Part shown: positions 24,250-32,265 of the stretch, one piece after another
Layout of the letters: each line of letters starts with the position of its first letter
Position numbering within the stretch: position 1 is the first letter of the stretch
Virus record (IMG/VR): IMGVR_UViG_3300009502_000083
Location: 1 to 45,825 of that record
Length of the DNA: 45,825 nt
Source of the DNA: a virus
Reading direction: 5' to 3' (one strand)
Made by a program: the position numbers and the translations under genes
The notes under the pieces: model-generated
Database searches by the model: none
Seen by the model: only the letters and a program-made list of their open reading frames with translations
Told to the model about the DNA's origin: nothing

Positions 24250-25689
24250 ATGGAAAACAACATCAATGAAATTTTCAACAAGATTAGAAATACCTCATCG
24301 AAAAATGGAAAGATTGACATTCTTAGAGAGAATTCTGATAATGACCTCTTGAAGAAGATTCTACTTTACACTTACGACCCGACGAAGAACTATTACACTA
24401 CAACTTATGCCTATCCTACAGTAAAGAGTAGTGAACTTGACATCAATCACGTATTTGAGGTATTGGATTCTTTGGTAAGTAGAAAGGTCACAGGAAATTC
24501 TGCCAAAACACTTCTTACTAAAATCGAAGGTCTGCTTAACGAAGACGATTCTGTAGTACTAAGAGGAATCATTGGAAGGTCACAGATGTTAGGAATTGAT
24601 GAGAAGAGCATAAATAAAGTGTTTTCGAATCTTATACCAAGTATCGGCTACTGTCGTTGTTCGCTAAAGCTAGATACTATTAAATATCCTGCAATCATAG
24701 AAACAAAATTGGATGGTTTGTTTTGTAATGTCGTATATGAGAATGGAATCCTTAAATTCCTTACTCGTAATGGAACAGAATTCATCCTAAAATCTCTTCA
24801 TGATGAGATTCTTCATACATTACAAGGCGTAGAAGGAATTGGGGATGTTGTTCTTCATGGTGAGTTGCTTGTATCAAATTTAGCTGGTTCAGTAGAAAGT
24901 AGAAAGATAGGAAATGGTTTGGTAAATTCTATCCTAAAGAAAGAACAGACTCTCGAATCTTTACAGAAAAAAATAGAAGGCACAGAAGGAACATCAAAGT
25001 ATTCTAAGATTAGTTCTGAGATTACTTCAAAGATGAAAGAATTCGAAGATACCGACCATCGTCTCCAAATTGTTTTGTGGGACATGTTGCCTCTCCACGA
25101 ATGGGAATCTGACTATTGTGGGGTTAATTATATAAACAGGTTTAAAACATTAGAAGGTTTAGAAAGTTCTCATGTAAAAATTGTAGAATCGAAAATTGTC
25201 AACAATGTAGAGGAAGCACAAGAATTCTATGCTAAACAGATTGGATTAGGTAGGGAAGGTGCTGTAATTAAGAACCTAATCGCAAAGTGGAAAAATCATA
25301 CAAGTCCTGATATGGTTAAAATGAAAGCGGAGCGCGAATGTGAACTGCTTGTAGTAGGTGTTCAGGAAGGAGAAAAGAAATATACTGGCGGTCTTGGGGG
25401 GTTGCTTTGTGAGTCTTCAGATGGTGTTGTGAAGGTTACTATAGGTTCGGGTTTTAGTGACGAACAGAGAGGATTTAAACGAGTAGACGAAAACGATTCC
25501 TCAAAAGGTTTGAAATTGATTGAAGGATTTGATATAAATTCTTATATTGGAAAGATCGTGACGGGTAGATTCAACGAATTGATCACATCACAAAGTAAAG
25601 ACACATGGTCATTATTCCTTCCAAGACTTATATCTTTCCGAAATGATAAGACAGAAGCAGATAATTTCGAATACATTCAGAATCTATGA
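24250..25689 (+). CDS. ATP-dependent DNA ligase (gp30-like)
   Basis: 479 residues (T4 gp30: 487). Joins nicks in replication and recombination. The adenylation lysine is Lys153 in ETKLDGLF (151-158). The downstream motifs are FLTRNGTEF (motif III region), VLHGELLV (motif IIIa), LGREGAVIKN (motif IV) and DMVKMKAE (motif V). The C-terminal OB domain follows. The N-terminal helical region (1-130) matches T4-type ligases. It overlaps the next gene by ATGA. Confidence 0.93.
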   Translation: MENNINEIFNKIRNTSSKNGKIDILRENSDNDLLKKILLYTYDPTKNYYTTTYAYPTVKSSELDINHVFEVLDSLVSRKVTGNSAKTLLTKIEGLLNEDDSVVLRGIIGRSQMLGIDEKSINKVFSNLIPSIGYCRCSLKLDTIKYPAIIETKLDGLFCNVVYENGILKFLTRNGTEFILKSLHDEILHTLQGVEGIGDVVLHGELLVSNLAGSVESRKIGNGLVNSILKKEQTLESLQKKIEGTEGTSKYSKISSEITSKMKEFEDTDHRLQIVLWDMLPLHEWESDYCGVNYINRFKTLEGLESSHVKIVESKIVNNVEEAQEFYAKQIGLGREGAVIKNLIAKWKNHTSPDMVKMKAERECELLVVGVQEGEKKYTGGLGGLLCESSDGVVKVTIGSGFSDEQRGFKRVDENDSSKGLKLIEGFDINSYIGKIVTGRFNELITSQSKDTWSLFLPRLISFRNDKTEADNFEYIQNL

Positions 25690-25982
25690 CATTTAAAGAG
25701 AAAAAGCTTAGAGAGATTCGAAGTAGAGGAGAGTTTAGAGAATTCGAATCTCCCTATGGAGGCATTGAGGTTAGGTTGACTTTAAAAACTGAGTCTCGTT
25801 TACCCCTGAATGAACAATTCATACCAGTTGAATATCTAAAAACTAAACTAGTAGAAGAGCTATATCATTTTCTTTATAATGAGGTTGTAGAGGATTTGAT
25901 GAAACTTATGGATGATGTGTCGAAACTCAAAGACACATATGAGGTTCGAGAAAAAATATCAAATCTTATAAATAATTACTGA
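25686..25982 (+). CDS. Hypothetical protein after DNA ligase
   Basis: 98 residues. Basic N-terminus (KEKKLREIRSRGEFR), a possible strand ESPYGGIEVRLTLKTE, and a helical acidic C-terminal half. It overlaps the ligase gene and ends just before a promoter. Not recognised. Confidence 0.6.
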   Translation: MTFKEKKLREIRSRGEFREFESPYGGIEVRLTLKTESRLPLNEQFIPVEYLKTKLVEELYHFLYNEVVEDLMKLMDDVSKLKDTYEVREKISNLINNY

Positions 25983-25988
25983 TAAGAT

Positions 25989-26016
25989 TTGGAATTCTCA
26001 AAAAATGTATTATATT
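25989..26016 (+). promoter_or_regulatory. Putative promoter for the BRCT operon
   Basis: TTGGAA begins at 25989, 19 nt follow, then TATATT at 26011-26016. The spacer resembles that of the copy at 8326 (CTCAAAAAATGT). The leader to the ATG at 26057 is about 35 nt. Confidence 0.65.
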
Positions 26017-26056
26017 ATAGTAATCAACAAAACATTAAACATAAAGGATAAATTAA

Positions 26057-26311
26057 ATGGAAAAGAGAACAATCGTTGTAACTGGTGAAGTGGAATTTGG
26101 AACCAGAAAGGAATATGCTGAGTATCTTGCAGGATATGGCATTGGAGTCGGAAATTCCGTAACTAAATCTACGTTTGCTTTGATTACCAATTCAGACGTA
26201 GAAACTACGAAACTTTTAAAGGCTCGTGCACTTGGGGTTCCGATTTATGATGAATATGCATTTCTAGATATGCTTGATACTTTGGAACCAGAAGAGGAGG
26301 AAGTAGCATGA
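26057..26311 (+). CDS. Stand-alone BRCT-domain protein
   Basis: 84 residues, a complete BRCT domain: RTIVVTGEVEFGTRKEYAEYLAGYGIGVGNSVTKSTFALI followed by ARALGVPIYDEYAFLDML. This is the plan found at the C-terminus of bacterial NAD-dependent ligases. BRCT domains bind nicked DNA ends or phosphopeptides. Here it is free and close to an ATP-type ligase that lacks BRCT, so it might serve the ligase in trans; that is inference. Overlaps the next gene by ATGA. Confidence 0.8.
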   Translation: MEKRTIVVTGEVEFGTRKEYAEYLAGYGIGVGNSVTKSTFALITNSDVETTKLLKARALGVPIYDEYAFLDMLDTLEPEEEEVA

Positions 26312-26586
26312 GCAAAGCATTCGACCTTATAAGCTACAACCAGTCAGAAGAGTTTAACAAGAACACTAATGCTGATGCTGACGTATTTCCAGAAGAGATT
26401 AATGCCGACATGTTTATAAGTGTACTGGCAACATATTTTCTAATGCTCGTGGATAATCATACGGTAGAAGAGATTCAGGAATTCACACAGAAGTCGAAAG
26501 AGATAGCAGAAGAGATTATAAGCGTTGCTGATCTTTTGAGAGAGTTTCGGGAAGAAGACAGTTCTGAGGAGGACAAGAAAAATTGA
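26308..26586 (+). CDS. Hypothetical acidic protein
   Basis: 92 residues, with MFISVLATYFLMLVDNHTVEEIQEFTQKSKEIAEEI suggesting two amphipathic helices, and a very acidic tail (EEDSSEEDKK). Overlaps both neighbours by four bases. No family recognised. Confidence 0.6.
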   Translation: MSKAFDLISYNQSEEFNKNTNADADVFPEEINADMFISVLATYFLMLVDNHTVEEIQEFTQKSKEIAEEIISVADLLREFREEDSSEEDKKN

Positions 26587-26783
26587 CACAGGAAAAACTT
26601 TTTTTTACTCTCACTCTCATAGGTTTGCTTATTCTATTGGCTATGAGAGTGAGGAAGGATTTCGATCTTTATTTTAAAGATTGCATTATGGAACATGGTG
26701 AAGAAACGAAAGATGAAAATGGGAAGAGAACTTGGTCATTAACAATTTTTCGATTTATTGAAATAAACTATAAGGAAAAGTGA
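26583..26783 (+). CDS. Small membrane protein, TTG start
   Basis: 66 residues. TTG is the only start that matches the overlap with the preceding TGA. One N-terminal transmembrane helix (residues 6-22, LFFTLTLIGLLILLAM) is followed by a hydrophilic, probably cytoplasmic, tail (positive residues RVRK follow the helix). It overlaps the next gene at GTGA. Unknown function. Confidence 0.5.
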   Translation: MTQEKLFFTLTLIGLLILLAMRVRKDFDLYFKDCIMEHGEETKDENGKRTWSLTIFRFIEINYKEK

Positions 26784-27178
26784 AAAAGAACAAACTAATA
26801 GAATTGTTAAATAATATTAAGGGGAATCCCGATATTTATCTTTGGAACGGAATGGTTGGTGAGTTTGTGGATATCGGTGAGATTCTTCCGAATTGTTTGG
26901 TAAAGATGCGGTGGGAATACTATCTCAATTGTTGTAAAATGGAATACATTAAAGATAAAAAAATGACTTTCGAGGAATATGAGTCATTTCAATTCTCAGA
27001 CGAAGAAATAGCGAGATTCAAAATTCATTATAAGAACGATCAACCGTGGGAATCGAATCCATTTGTTGATCTAGACGATGTTAAGAAAAAGAGGTATCAT
27101 TTAAAGAATATTTATGGTATTGATAGTAAAAGGGCAGGAAAAACCTTCTTTGATCGGCAAGGAAAAATTGAATATTAA
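26780..27178 (+). CDS. Conserved phage hypothetical protein, GTG start
   Basis: 132 residues from GTG, overlapping the previous stop. The N-terminus KKNKLIELLNNIKGNPDIYLWNGMVGEFVDIGEI resembles small phage proteins of the type 'LI..L..I.GN..I..WNG', a pattern I have seen in many myoviruses without a known role. The C-terminus is basic (KKKRYHLKNIYG, KRAGKTFFDRQ), so nucleic-acid contact is conceivable. Confidence 0.6.
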   Translation: MKKNKLIELLNNIKGNPDIYLWNGMVGEFVDIGEILPNCLVKMRWEYYLNCCKMEYIKDKKMTFEEYESFQFSDEEIARFKIHYKNDQPWESNPFVDLDDVKKKRYHLKNIYGIDSKRAGKTFFDRQGKIEY

Positions 27179-27190
27179 AATAAATATAAA

Positions 27191-27391
27191 ATGAAAGAAC
27201 TAGATTCTTGGTCTTATGGTATCAAAGATAAGGACGATGAAGTGAATTATTTTTTTAAGAGTAAAAGAAGTCTTAAAGATCGGTTCATTGAATCAATGTA
27301 TACTGGAGTTAGTGGTAAAATTGCACTCGGTTTGTTTGCCATTATACTAATACCAGTTGTATTACTTAAAAAAATTATAAGGAAATTATAA
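27191..27391 (+). CDS. Small C-terminally anchored membrane protein
   Basis: 66 residues. A soluble N-terminal part (1-42) is followed by one transmembrane helix (IALGLFAIILIPVVLL, about 44-59) and a Lys/Arg tail (KKIIRKL). It lies 12 nt after the previous gene and 1 nt before the next. No family recognised. Confidence 0.55.
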   Translation: MKELDSWSYGIKDKDDEVNYFFKSKRSLKDRFIESMYTGVSGKIALGLFAIILIPVVLLKKIIRKL

Positions 27392-27392
27392 G

Positions 27393-28019
27393 ATGAGAGT
27401 TAAAATTGGAAAATATCGGGATTGGTTTGGTGTATATCAGCTTGCTAACATTTTGAAGAAGGTTGGAGTGTCAGAGGAGCGTTGTGATAAGATTGGGGAA
27501 TGGCTATCAAAACGTGAATGGTTGGTGGTATTCTTAGAGTGGGTGTATTCCAAGCGTAAGCGAACTGTAAAGGTTAAGATAGATTATTGGGACACTTGGT
27601 CAATGGACTTAACTCTTGCTCTCATAATTCTTCCGATGCTTAAACAGCTAAAAGCTACGAAACAGGGTTCGCCTATAGTTGAAGACGAGGATTTACCAGA
27701 AGAACTTCGCTCCGCTAATGCTCCACCAAAGGAACCAGAATCCATTGCTGATGAATTCTTTTTCTCTCGTTATGATTGGATCTTAAACGAGATTATTTGG
27801 TCATTCGAACAACTGAATGACGAGGATAATGAAGACCAGTTTTATACAGGTGTTGTAGATTTTGTGTTTGTTGAGAATTCTGAGACAGGTCACTCTATGA
27901 TGGAATTTGGTGAGAATCATACTAGTACTTTCGACACAGAAGGTTATAATAAACATCGAGATAGAATTTCAAATGGACTGCGACTGTTCGGTCTATACTT
28001 CCGCTCAATGTGGGATTAA
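27393..28019 (+). CDS. Conserved T4-like phage protein of unknown function
   Basis: 208 residues. The pattern KIGKYRDWFGVYQLA, then KVKIDYWDTWSMD, then LTLALIILPMLKQLK, then DEDLPEELRS, RYDWILNEIIWSFE and RISNGLRLFGLYFRSMWD is a widely shared hypothetical protein of large T4-like phages. It often lies among small accessory genes as here. It is rich in Trp and acidic residues, with no catalytic signature I can name. Function unknown. Confidence 0.7.
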   Translation: MRVKIGKYRDWFGVYQLANILKKVGVSEERCDKIGEWLSKREWLVVFLEWVYSKRKRTVKVKIDYWDTWSMDLTLALIILPMLKQLKATKQGSPIVEDEDLPEELRSANAPPKEPESIADEFFFSRYDWILNEIIWSFEQLNDEDNEDQFYTGVVDFVFVENSETGHSMMEFGENHTSTFDTEGYNKHRDRISNGLRLFGLYFRSMWD

Positions 28020-28022
28020 TTT

Positions 28023-28051
28023 TTGGTTATCAATAAAACTTATTGTATATT
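28023..28051 (+). promoter_or_regulatory. Putative promoter
   Basis: TTG at 28023-28025, 20 nt, TATATT at 28046-28051. It decides the next start: the frame is open from 28043, but only the ATG at 28076 lies downstream of the predicted transcription start. Confidence 0.6.
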
Positions 28052-28075
28052 TACACAACTAAACACACAAACACT

Positions 28076-28402
28076 ATGCTATTTAATTACAAAGACCAAG
28101 TTTACATCCTTCATTTTGAGTATGATGAATCGCCAAATTGTGAAAGAGTCACAACAGCAAAATTCTTTTCTTATGATAGAGATACAGAAGAGAAAATACT
28201 TATAGCAAAAGGATTCTCATATTGTCAGCCCCAAGACCAGTTTGTGAAAAAAGTTGGTAGACGTATCGCGGTTGAGAGGTTGATAGAAAATCTCGATGGT
28301 TATATGTATGATGGTTATTATCGTAAAGAAGCAAGGAATTTCAGAACAGAATTCTGGAATGCTTATCATATGCAGTCACCAATCAGAAAAATAAAGGACT
28401 GA
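28076..28402 (+). CDS. Hypothetical protein
   Basis: 108 residues starting MLFNYKDQVYILHFEYDE. Beta-rich first half; the middle has YCQPQDQFVKKVGRRIAVERLIENLDGY, suggesting a helix with basic face; the end is RTEFWNAYHM. The start at 28076 is chosen from the promoter position. First gene of a run of small plus-strand genes. No family recognised. Confidence 0.6.
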   Translation: MLFNYKDQVYILHFEYDESPNCERVTTAKFFSYDRDTEEKILIAKGFSYCQPQDQFVKKVGRRIAVERLIENLDGYMYDGYYRKEARNFRTEFWNAYHMQSPIRKIKD

Positions 28403-28408
28403 AACACC

Positions 28409-28651
28409 ATGAATAACCTAGTACAGCTAATCCATGAAGAAAAGTGGACTGAGATTCCTGAATTTCCAATCGGTAATCATAACTCAAGTTTATGTCTGAT
28501 TATTGATGAAGTTGTGAGAATCAAAGAAGAATATAGTCGAATGAAAGAGAAACTTGCTATCGCAGAATGGACTATTGAAGAGTTTATTAAAGAAGAGAAA
28601 CACATGAAGTTACTAAAACAATTTCAAGATGACGAAGAAAATGGATATTAG
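28409..28651 (+). CDS. Hypothetical coiled-coil protein
   Basis: 80 residues. The C-terminal half (33-72) is a likely coiled coil (DEVVRIKEEYSRMKEKLAIAE...). Begins 6 nt after the previous gene and overlaps the next. Not recognised. Confidence 0.55.
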   Translation: MNNLVQLIHEEKWTEIPEFPIGNHNSSLCLIIDEVVRIKEEYSRMKEKLAIAEWTIEEFIKEEKHMKLLKQFQDDEENGY

Positions 28652-28838
28652 ATTTGGAGCATTGTCTCCAAAGTTATCAGAACAGATAAAAGGTCTTCCT
28701 GAAGTTTTTGATAAAGATGCAGATGATATCACCCGTTTGCATCTTAGAGGACTTCTCTCTGACCTCGAAACTAAGAAGGCAAGAAAAAGATTGGTTATTA
28801 CGGCAAACACATGGATGAATAAACTTATAAAAATATGA
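28629..28838 (+). CDS. Hypothetical basic protein
   Basis: 69 residues from ATG 28629. A second ATG at 28641 would cut the overlap with the previous gene from 23 to 11 nt and gives MDIRFGALSPKLSEQI, a plausible natural start. Helical and Lys/Arg-rich toward the C-terminus. Overlaps the DUF1566-type gene by ATGA. Function unknown. Confidence 0.55.
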   Translation: MTKKMDIRFGALSPKLSEQIKGLPEVFDKDADDITRLHLRGLLSDLETKKARKRLVITANTWMNKLIKI

Positions 28839-29335
28839 ACAAAATGACTAACGGAGAATACGAAGAACTTTACACTGATTTTAAAACCCGATTAATAAAA
28901 GATATTTATGTCGGGGGAATAAAATCGAACGGATCAAATCTTTTTCTTCCACTAAGAGAAAGGGGAAAAGTATATAAAGATTTATCCCAAGAAGAATTAC
29001 TATCAAGTATACCTACATCCAAGCTTGAAACTCGTTATGTCATAGACGGGAATCTTCAGGTTGCTTCCGAACATTGTGGAGGAATATGGAGTTGGTTAGG
29101 TGCGAAAGCTTTGTGTGAAAATTTGGGAGAAGGGTGGCGTTTACCAACAAAAGAAGAACTTAATTTGATGTATCTCCATAAGAATGGAATAGGCGGTTTT
29201 GTTGAGGGCTTCTACTGGTCTTCCACTGAGGGCAATGCTGGCAACGCATGGATACAGAACTTTAACAATGGCGACCAGGACTGCAGCAATAAGAGCATCA
29301 CGTTCTACTACGTTCGAGCTGTCAGGAGTATTTAA
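28835..29335 (+). CDS. C-type-lectin-like DUF1566 (Lcl) protein, variable copy 1
   Basis: 166 residues. Residues 75-166 form the DUF1566/Lcl-like domain: AKALCENLGEGWRLPTKEELNLMY, GGFVEGFYWSSTE, AWIQNF and YVRAVRSI. The domain has a C-type-lectin-like fold that displays ligand-binding loops. The last 45 codons match three other genes in the window at invariant codons but differ at scattered exposed ones (see variable repeat 1). The N-terminal 60 residues are unique to this copy. No signal peptide. A role as a receptor-binding or other display protein is inference; the gene lies among accessory genes rather than tail genes. Confidence 0.75.
   Translation: MNKMTNGEYEELYTDFKTRLIKDIYVGGIKSNGSNLFLPLRERGKVYKDLSQEELLSSIPTSKLETRYVIDGNLQVASEHCGGIWSWLGAKALCENLGEGWRLPTKEELNLMYLHKNGIGGFVEGFYWSSTEGNAGNAWIQNFNNGDQDCSNKSITFYYVRAVRSI
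29195..29329 (+). repeat. Variable repeat 1 (DGR-like)
   Basis: 135 nt, equal in length to the repeats at 35898, 36165 and 39921. Invariant codons are identical to the other copies; variable codons are mostly NNC/NNT. Copy 1 has, for example, GGC TTC TAC before WSSTE. Confidence 0.8.
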
Positions 29336-29345
29336 ATAAACTCAA

Positions 29346-29696
29346 TTGGGAGAAACATTGATATATCGACCTCAAAACTGGGTAATCGTGAAAATTATCT
29401 ATAATAATGAAGTCAATTATAAAGTTTTTGGTGGTTGGAGAGAAACTTTTGAAACAGGTGCTTCGTGGAAGATGAACTCAGGTATTGCCAAATTTACTGA
29501 AAGCGTTGAAGGCGGATTCTATCAATTCTTTGGCTTTAGTGGAAACATTTACGAATGTCAAAAATCCGACTATGGAATGTCGTATTATATGGAGGAGATT
29601 TATGAATATCTTGAAAAAGAACTTCGTTATAGTGGAATTACTGCAAAAATGGAAATATTAGACAACACGAATTTTTTAAATTTATTTTCTTTATGA
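29346..29696 (+). CDS. Conserved phage hypothetical protein, non-ATG start
   Basis: 116 residues from TTG 29346; a second in-frame TTG at 29358 is also possible, and no early ATG exists. The pattern WVIVKIIYNNEVNYKVFGGWRE, then SWKMNSGI, then FYQFFGFSGNIYEC matches small phage proteins I have seen but whose role I do not know. Beta-rich. Its stop overlaps the next start by ATGA. Confidence 0.6.
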   Translation: MGETLIYRPQNWVIVKIIYNNEVNYKVFGGWRETFETGASWKMNSGIAKFTESVEGGFYQFFGFSGNIYECQKSDYGMSYYMEEIYEYLEKELRYSGITAKMEILDNTNFLNLFSL

Positions 29697-29884
29697 CTGA
29701 ACATATTATTAAGAATCCTCTTTTAATCGAGAGTTCCGTATTTTTTAGTGAACCTGAATATTCAGATTGGAAATGCATGTGGGGCGGAAATTTAACCTTC
29801 ATTCCTCTAAAGAATAATACGCCAAATTGGTTTCATCGGCTAATGACCACTATACTCTTGGGTGTCAAATGGGAGAAGTCATGA
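29693..29884 (+). CDS. Hypothetical protein
   Basis: 63 residues, Trp-rich (SDWKCMWGG, NWFHRLMTT). Overlaps the previous and next genes by four bases each. Not recognised. Confidence 0.5.
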   Translation: MTEHIIKNPLLIESSVFFSEPEYSDWKCMWGGNLTFIPLKNNTPNWFHRLMTTILLGVKWEKS

Positions 29885-30228
29885 GCATCTCATTAATCCC
29901 AAAAGAAATTCAAATCCAAGAAATTCTAGAAAATTTTGATTTCGAGAAAGTTCATAAAGTAATGGCTTTTTTGAAGTGGAAATGGGCTTGTGGGTATGAT
30001 TTCGAAGGAAAACCTGTTTATGTTACACCAACCGAGAAAGATTTGGTACTTTCTGCTTTAGAAAGACTCAATCGTGTATGGGATGAATATCATTCCATAG
30101 CAACAAAGGAAAATTATGATTGCTTCCTAATTTCAGGTGGATTCAATACTACTATAACGAAATTTGGTACTCTGAAGCTTGAATTTGTTCTCGAAGAATA
30201 TTTCATCGAGGACGAAGAATCATACTAA
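29881..30228 (+). CDS. Hypothetical protein
   Basis: 115 residues from ATG 29881. The frame is open upstream, but this ATG overlaps the preceding stop (ATGA) and gives a natural start, MSISLIPKEIQIQEILENFDFEKVHKVM. KWKWACGYDFEGKPVYVTPTEKDLVLSALERLNRVWDE suggests a compact alpha/beta domain. No family recognised. Confidence 0.6.
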   Translation: MSISLIPKEIQIQEILENFDFEKVHKVMAFLKWKWACGYDFEGKPVYVTPTEKDLVLSALERLNRVWDEYHSIATKENYDCFLISGGFNTTITKFGTLKLEFVLEEYFIEDEESY

Positions 30229-30255
30229 AATATAACCAAGAAAAATTAAATAATT

Positions 30256-30684
30256 ATGAACATTGAAAAAGAAAAATTTCTATTCGAAAAGTATCCACAG
30301 CTTTTTAGAGACAAAGATTCCCCAATGACTCATACAGCAATGTGTTGGGGAATAGAAGTAGGAGATGGATGGTACGATATTTTGGATGAACTCTGTGAAA
30401 GAATCCAAACACATTGCGACAATAACGGATATGATGAGGTTAGGTTTTCGCAGATCAAGGAAAAATACGGTACTCTTAGGGTGTATGTAAATTTTGGAAG
30501 TGATGAAATTTATGATTATATTGATGAAGCTCAAGAGAGATCCTCTCATGTCTGTGAACTATGTGGTTCTAAGAGAGGAAAACTGTATGATGACTTCGGT
30601 TGGCTGAGTGTTCGATGCAAAAAATGCAAAACCAAACAAGATGCTTATACCGCTGAAAGATTGTCAAAGCTAACAGAGAAATGA
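30256..30684 (+). CDS. Conserved phage protein with zinc ribbon
   Basis: 142 residues. MCWGIEVGDGWYDILDELCERIQ (29-51) followed by QIKEKYGTLRVYV (72-84) and a zinc ribbon CELCGSKRGKL...VRCKKC (101-104 and 118-122 region) is a recurrent phage protein ('GFE.GDGW..L', 'Q.KEKFG.LR.Y', zinc ribbon). The function is unknown to me. Its 3' end overlaps the convergent cassette copy 2 by 40 nt. Confidence 0.65.
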   Translation: MNIEKEKFLFEKYPQLFRDKDSPMTHTAMCWGIEVGDGWYDILDELCERIQTHCDNNGYDEVRFSQIKEKYGTLRVYVNFGSDEIYDYIDEAQERSSHVCELCGSKRGKLYDDFGWLSVRCKKCKTKQDAYTAERLSKLTEK

Positions 30685-31637
30685 ATGTTTAGAAAATCTA
30701 ATATATCTTTTTCCTGAGATATATGTAATGTTTCAGTGTGACCACCACCAAACATTATCTCAGGCTTGTGGTAGGTAAACTTAGTTTTTATCTCTTCTTC
30801 TATATCAACTACCGTTTTAGAATCACCTATCCATTGATATAATGTTTCGTATTCGTATGGCATAGTGTTATTTCTTGAATATCTTTTTTCTATTGTCCTT
30901 GAGGTTATTCCTATTTTAAGAAAGGTTTCTATATCATTAGTACATTTTAAAAGATAAATAGTAGCAATATTGTATTTATTCTCAAATTTTATTCCTTCTC
31001 TAATTCTTGCATTATCCTTTACACATTTTGGACAATTATGTCCTCTTAAATGGTGATTTGGTGATTGTTTAAATTCGCCATGAATTGGACAAACAATAAT
31101 AACTTTATCACGAGAGTGTGTGTAGACAACTTTGGAATAGTCATACTTTCCTTCTCCATGAATTTTAATAGATTTTTGAATAAAGTCTTTATTTGAATAA
31201 GTTTTTCTTTTTCTTTCTTCAATGTTGCTACATTTTGGGCAACCTCGTCCTTGTAAATGGGCATTTGGTGTCAATTGAAACTCACCATGTATAGGACAAA
31301 TTATTATAACTTTAGTATTGGTGTGTATATAAGCAACCAAAGAATAATCATATTTATCTCTATGAATAAGGGTGGATTTTTCTTTAAAAGTATTTATGTT
31401 TGAAAGATTTCCACATTTTGGGCAACCATGATTACGTAAATGGTGATTTGGTGATTGTTTAAATTCCCCGTGAAGATTACAAATAATTATTAATTTACTC
31501 CCACAATTTTTATATTCAACTTTAGAATAATTATACCGATCACCATGAACTAAGATAGCTTTCTTTATGAATTCTTCTGTTGTAGATTTTTTATTGGAAC
31601 GTAGAGGCTTATAAATAGAGGTGTAGGTGTCTAACAT
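30645..31637 (-). CDS. Cassette copy 2: tandem zinc-ribbon repeats plus GIY-YIG-like nuclease
   Basis: 330 residues. Three zinc-ribbon repeats (about residues 17-205), each ending CPKC, and a C-terminal GIY-YIG-like domain starting ATIYLLKCTNDIETFLKIGITSRTIEKRY. The last 60 residues (KPEIMFGGGHTETLHISQEK) are almost the same as copy 1, whereas the repeats differ more. Start MLDTYTSIYKP is shared with copy 1. It lies behind an exact TATAAATA with an 85-nt leader carrying the 31-nt hairpin. Its tail overlaps an unrelated plus-strand gene, as expected of an inserted cassette. Confidence 0.75.
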   Translation of the reverse strand: MLDTYTSIYKPLRSNKKSTTEEFIKKAILVHGDRYNYSKVEYKNCGSKLIIICNLHGEFKQSPNHHLRNHGCPKCGNLSNINTFKEKSTLIHRDKYDYSLVAYIHTNTKVIIICPIHGEFQLTPNAHLQGRGCPKCSNIEERKRKTYSNKDFIQKSIKIHGEGKYDYSKVVYTHSRDKVIIVCPIHGEFKQSPNHHLRGHNCPKCVKDNARIREGIKFENKYNIATIYLLKCTNDIETFLKIGITSRTIEKRYSRNNTMPYEYETLYQWIGDSKTVVDIEEEIKTKFTYHKPEIMFGGGHTETLHISQEKDILDFLNIHFSVSFDNLSAV

Positions 31638-31675
31638 TTTAGTTTAGTTTAAATTATTTTGATGCATTAGATACA

Positions 31676-31706
31676 GCCTTCGGATGCTGATAACATGGCG
31701 GAAGGC
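31676..31706. other. Cassette hairpin 2
   Basis: GCCTTC / GAAGGC outer stem with the same 6-1-4-7-4-3-6 plan as hairpin 1. Only the loop differs from copy 1. The plus-strand side is followed by a pyrimidine-rich ATTCTTTTCTTTCTT. Confidence 0.7.
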
Positions 31707-31722
31707 ATTCTTTTCTTTCTTA

Positions 31723-31730
31723 TATTTATA
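31723..31730 (-). promoter_or_regulatory. T4-type late promoter for cassette copy 2
   Basis: Exact minus-strand TATAAATA within TATAAATATAAG, 86 nt upstream of the ATG at 31637. Confidence 0.7.
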
Positions 31731-31747
31731 AAACTTTAATTTTCCAC

Positions 31748-31775
31748 TTGTATATTCCAAATTTTATCGTATATT
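31748..31775 (+). promoter_or_regulatory. Putative promoter downstream of cassette 2
   Basis: TTG at 31748-31750, 19 nt, TATATT at 31770-31775, closely similar to the promoters beside copies 1 and 4. Drives the gene at 31814. Confidence 0.65.
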
Positions 31776-31813
31776 GATATATCAACAACTTAAATAAATG
31801 ATAATGGAGAGAA

Positions 31814-32050
31814 ATGAAATTATATTACGTGGAGTCATTGGCTAAAGATTTTGCATCAGAAGGAAACATGAAATTCTTTGTTTCGGCAGAGAATTCAATG
31901 TTCTATGTGCATACCTTAGAGGAAGCGATGATGTTCAAGACAAAGGAAGAAGCAGAAAAATATATTGATTCCTATAATGAAGAAGTAGTTCAAGAATTTG
32001 AAGTTTTCGGGAAGAATTTTATCGATAAATACAAAAATAATATTAAATGA
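31814..32050 (+). CDS. Small paralogous protein A (MKLYY family)
   Basis: 78 residues. Starts MKLYYVESLAKDF, then a strand MFYVHTLEEAMMFKTKEEAEKYI and ends FEVFGKNFIDKYKNNIK. It is a clear paralogue of the protein at 34598, sharing start, LEEA...FK...EAEK and the end. Overlaps the next gene by ATGA. Function unknown. Confidence 0.6.
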   Translation: MKLYYVESLAKDFASEGNMKFFVSAENSMFYVHTLEEAMMFKTKEEAEKYIDSYNEEVVQEFEVFGKNFIDKYKNNIK

Positions 32051-32265
32051 AAAACTATATTGAGATCACAACGAAAGATTTTGTGTTAGTCACGCTACCA
32101 ATTGAAAATATTATTGTTGCGATGGTTGCTATTGAAAAAAAAAATCGGAAGGATGACAGAGAATTTTTTGTGGAACTTGCCTATTCGACGTCAGAAATAA
32201 TTTATTTTCCTTTTGAATCATATAGTGAAATTTTAGATAAAATTAAAAAGGCGGAGACTGAATAA
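32047..32265 (+). CDS. Hypothetical protein
   Basis: 72 residues, beta-rich N-terminal half (YIEITTKDFVLVTLPIENIIVAMVAIE) followed by a second strand-helix unit. Overlaps the genes on both sides. Not recognised. Confidence 0.55.
   Translation: MKNYIEITTKDFVLVTLPIENIIVAMVAIEKKNRKDDREFFVELAYSTSEIIYFPFESYSEILDKIKKAETE

Noticed and set aside
25730-25760. A tRNA T-arm-like GATTCGAA-type sequence
   Set aside because: It is inside a coding region and no acceptor or anticodon stems can be built around it; no tRNA gene was found in the window.
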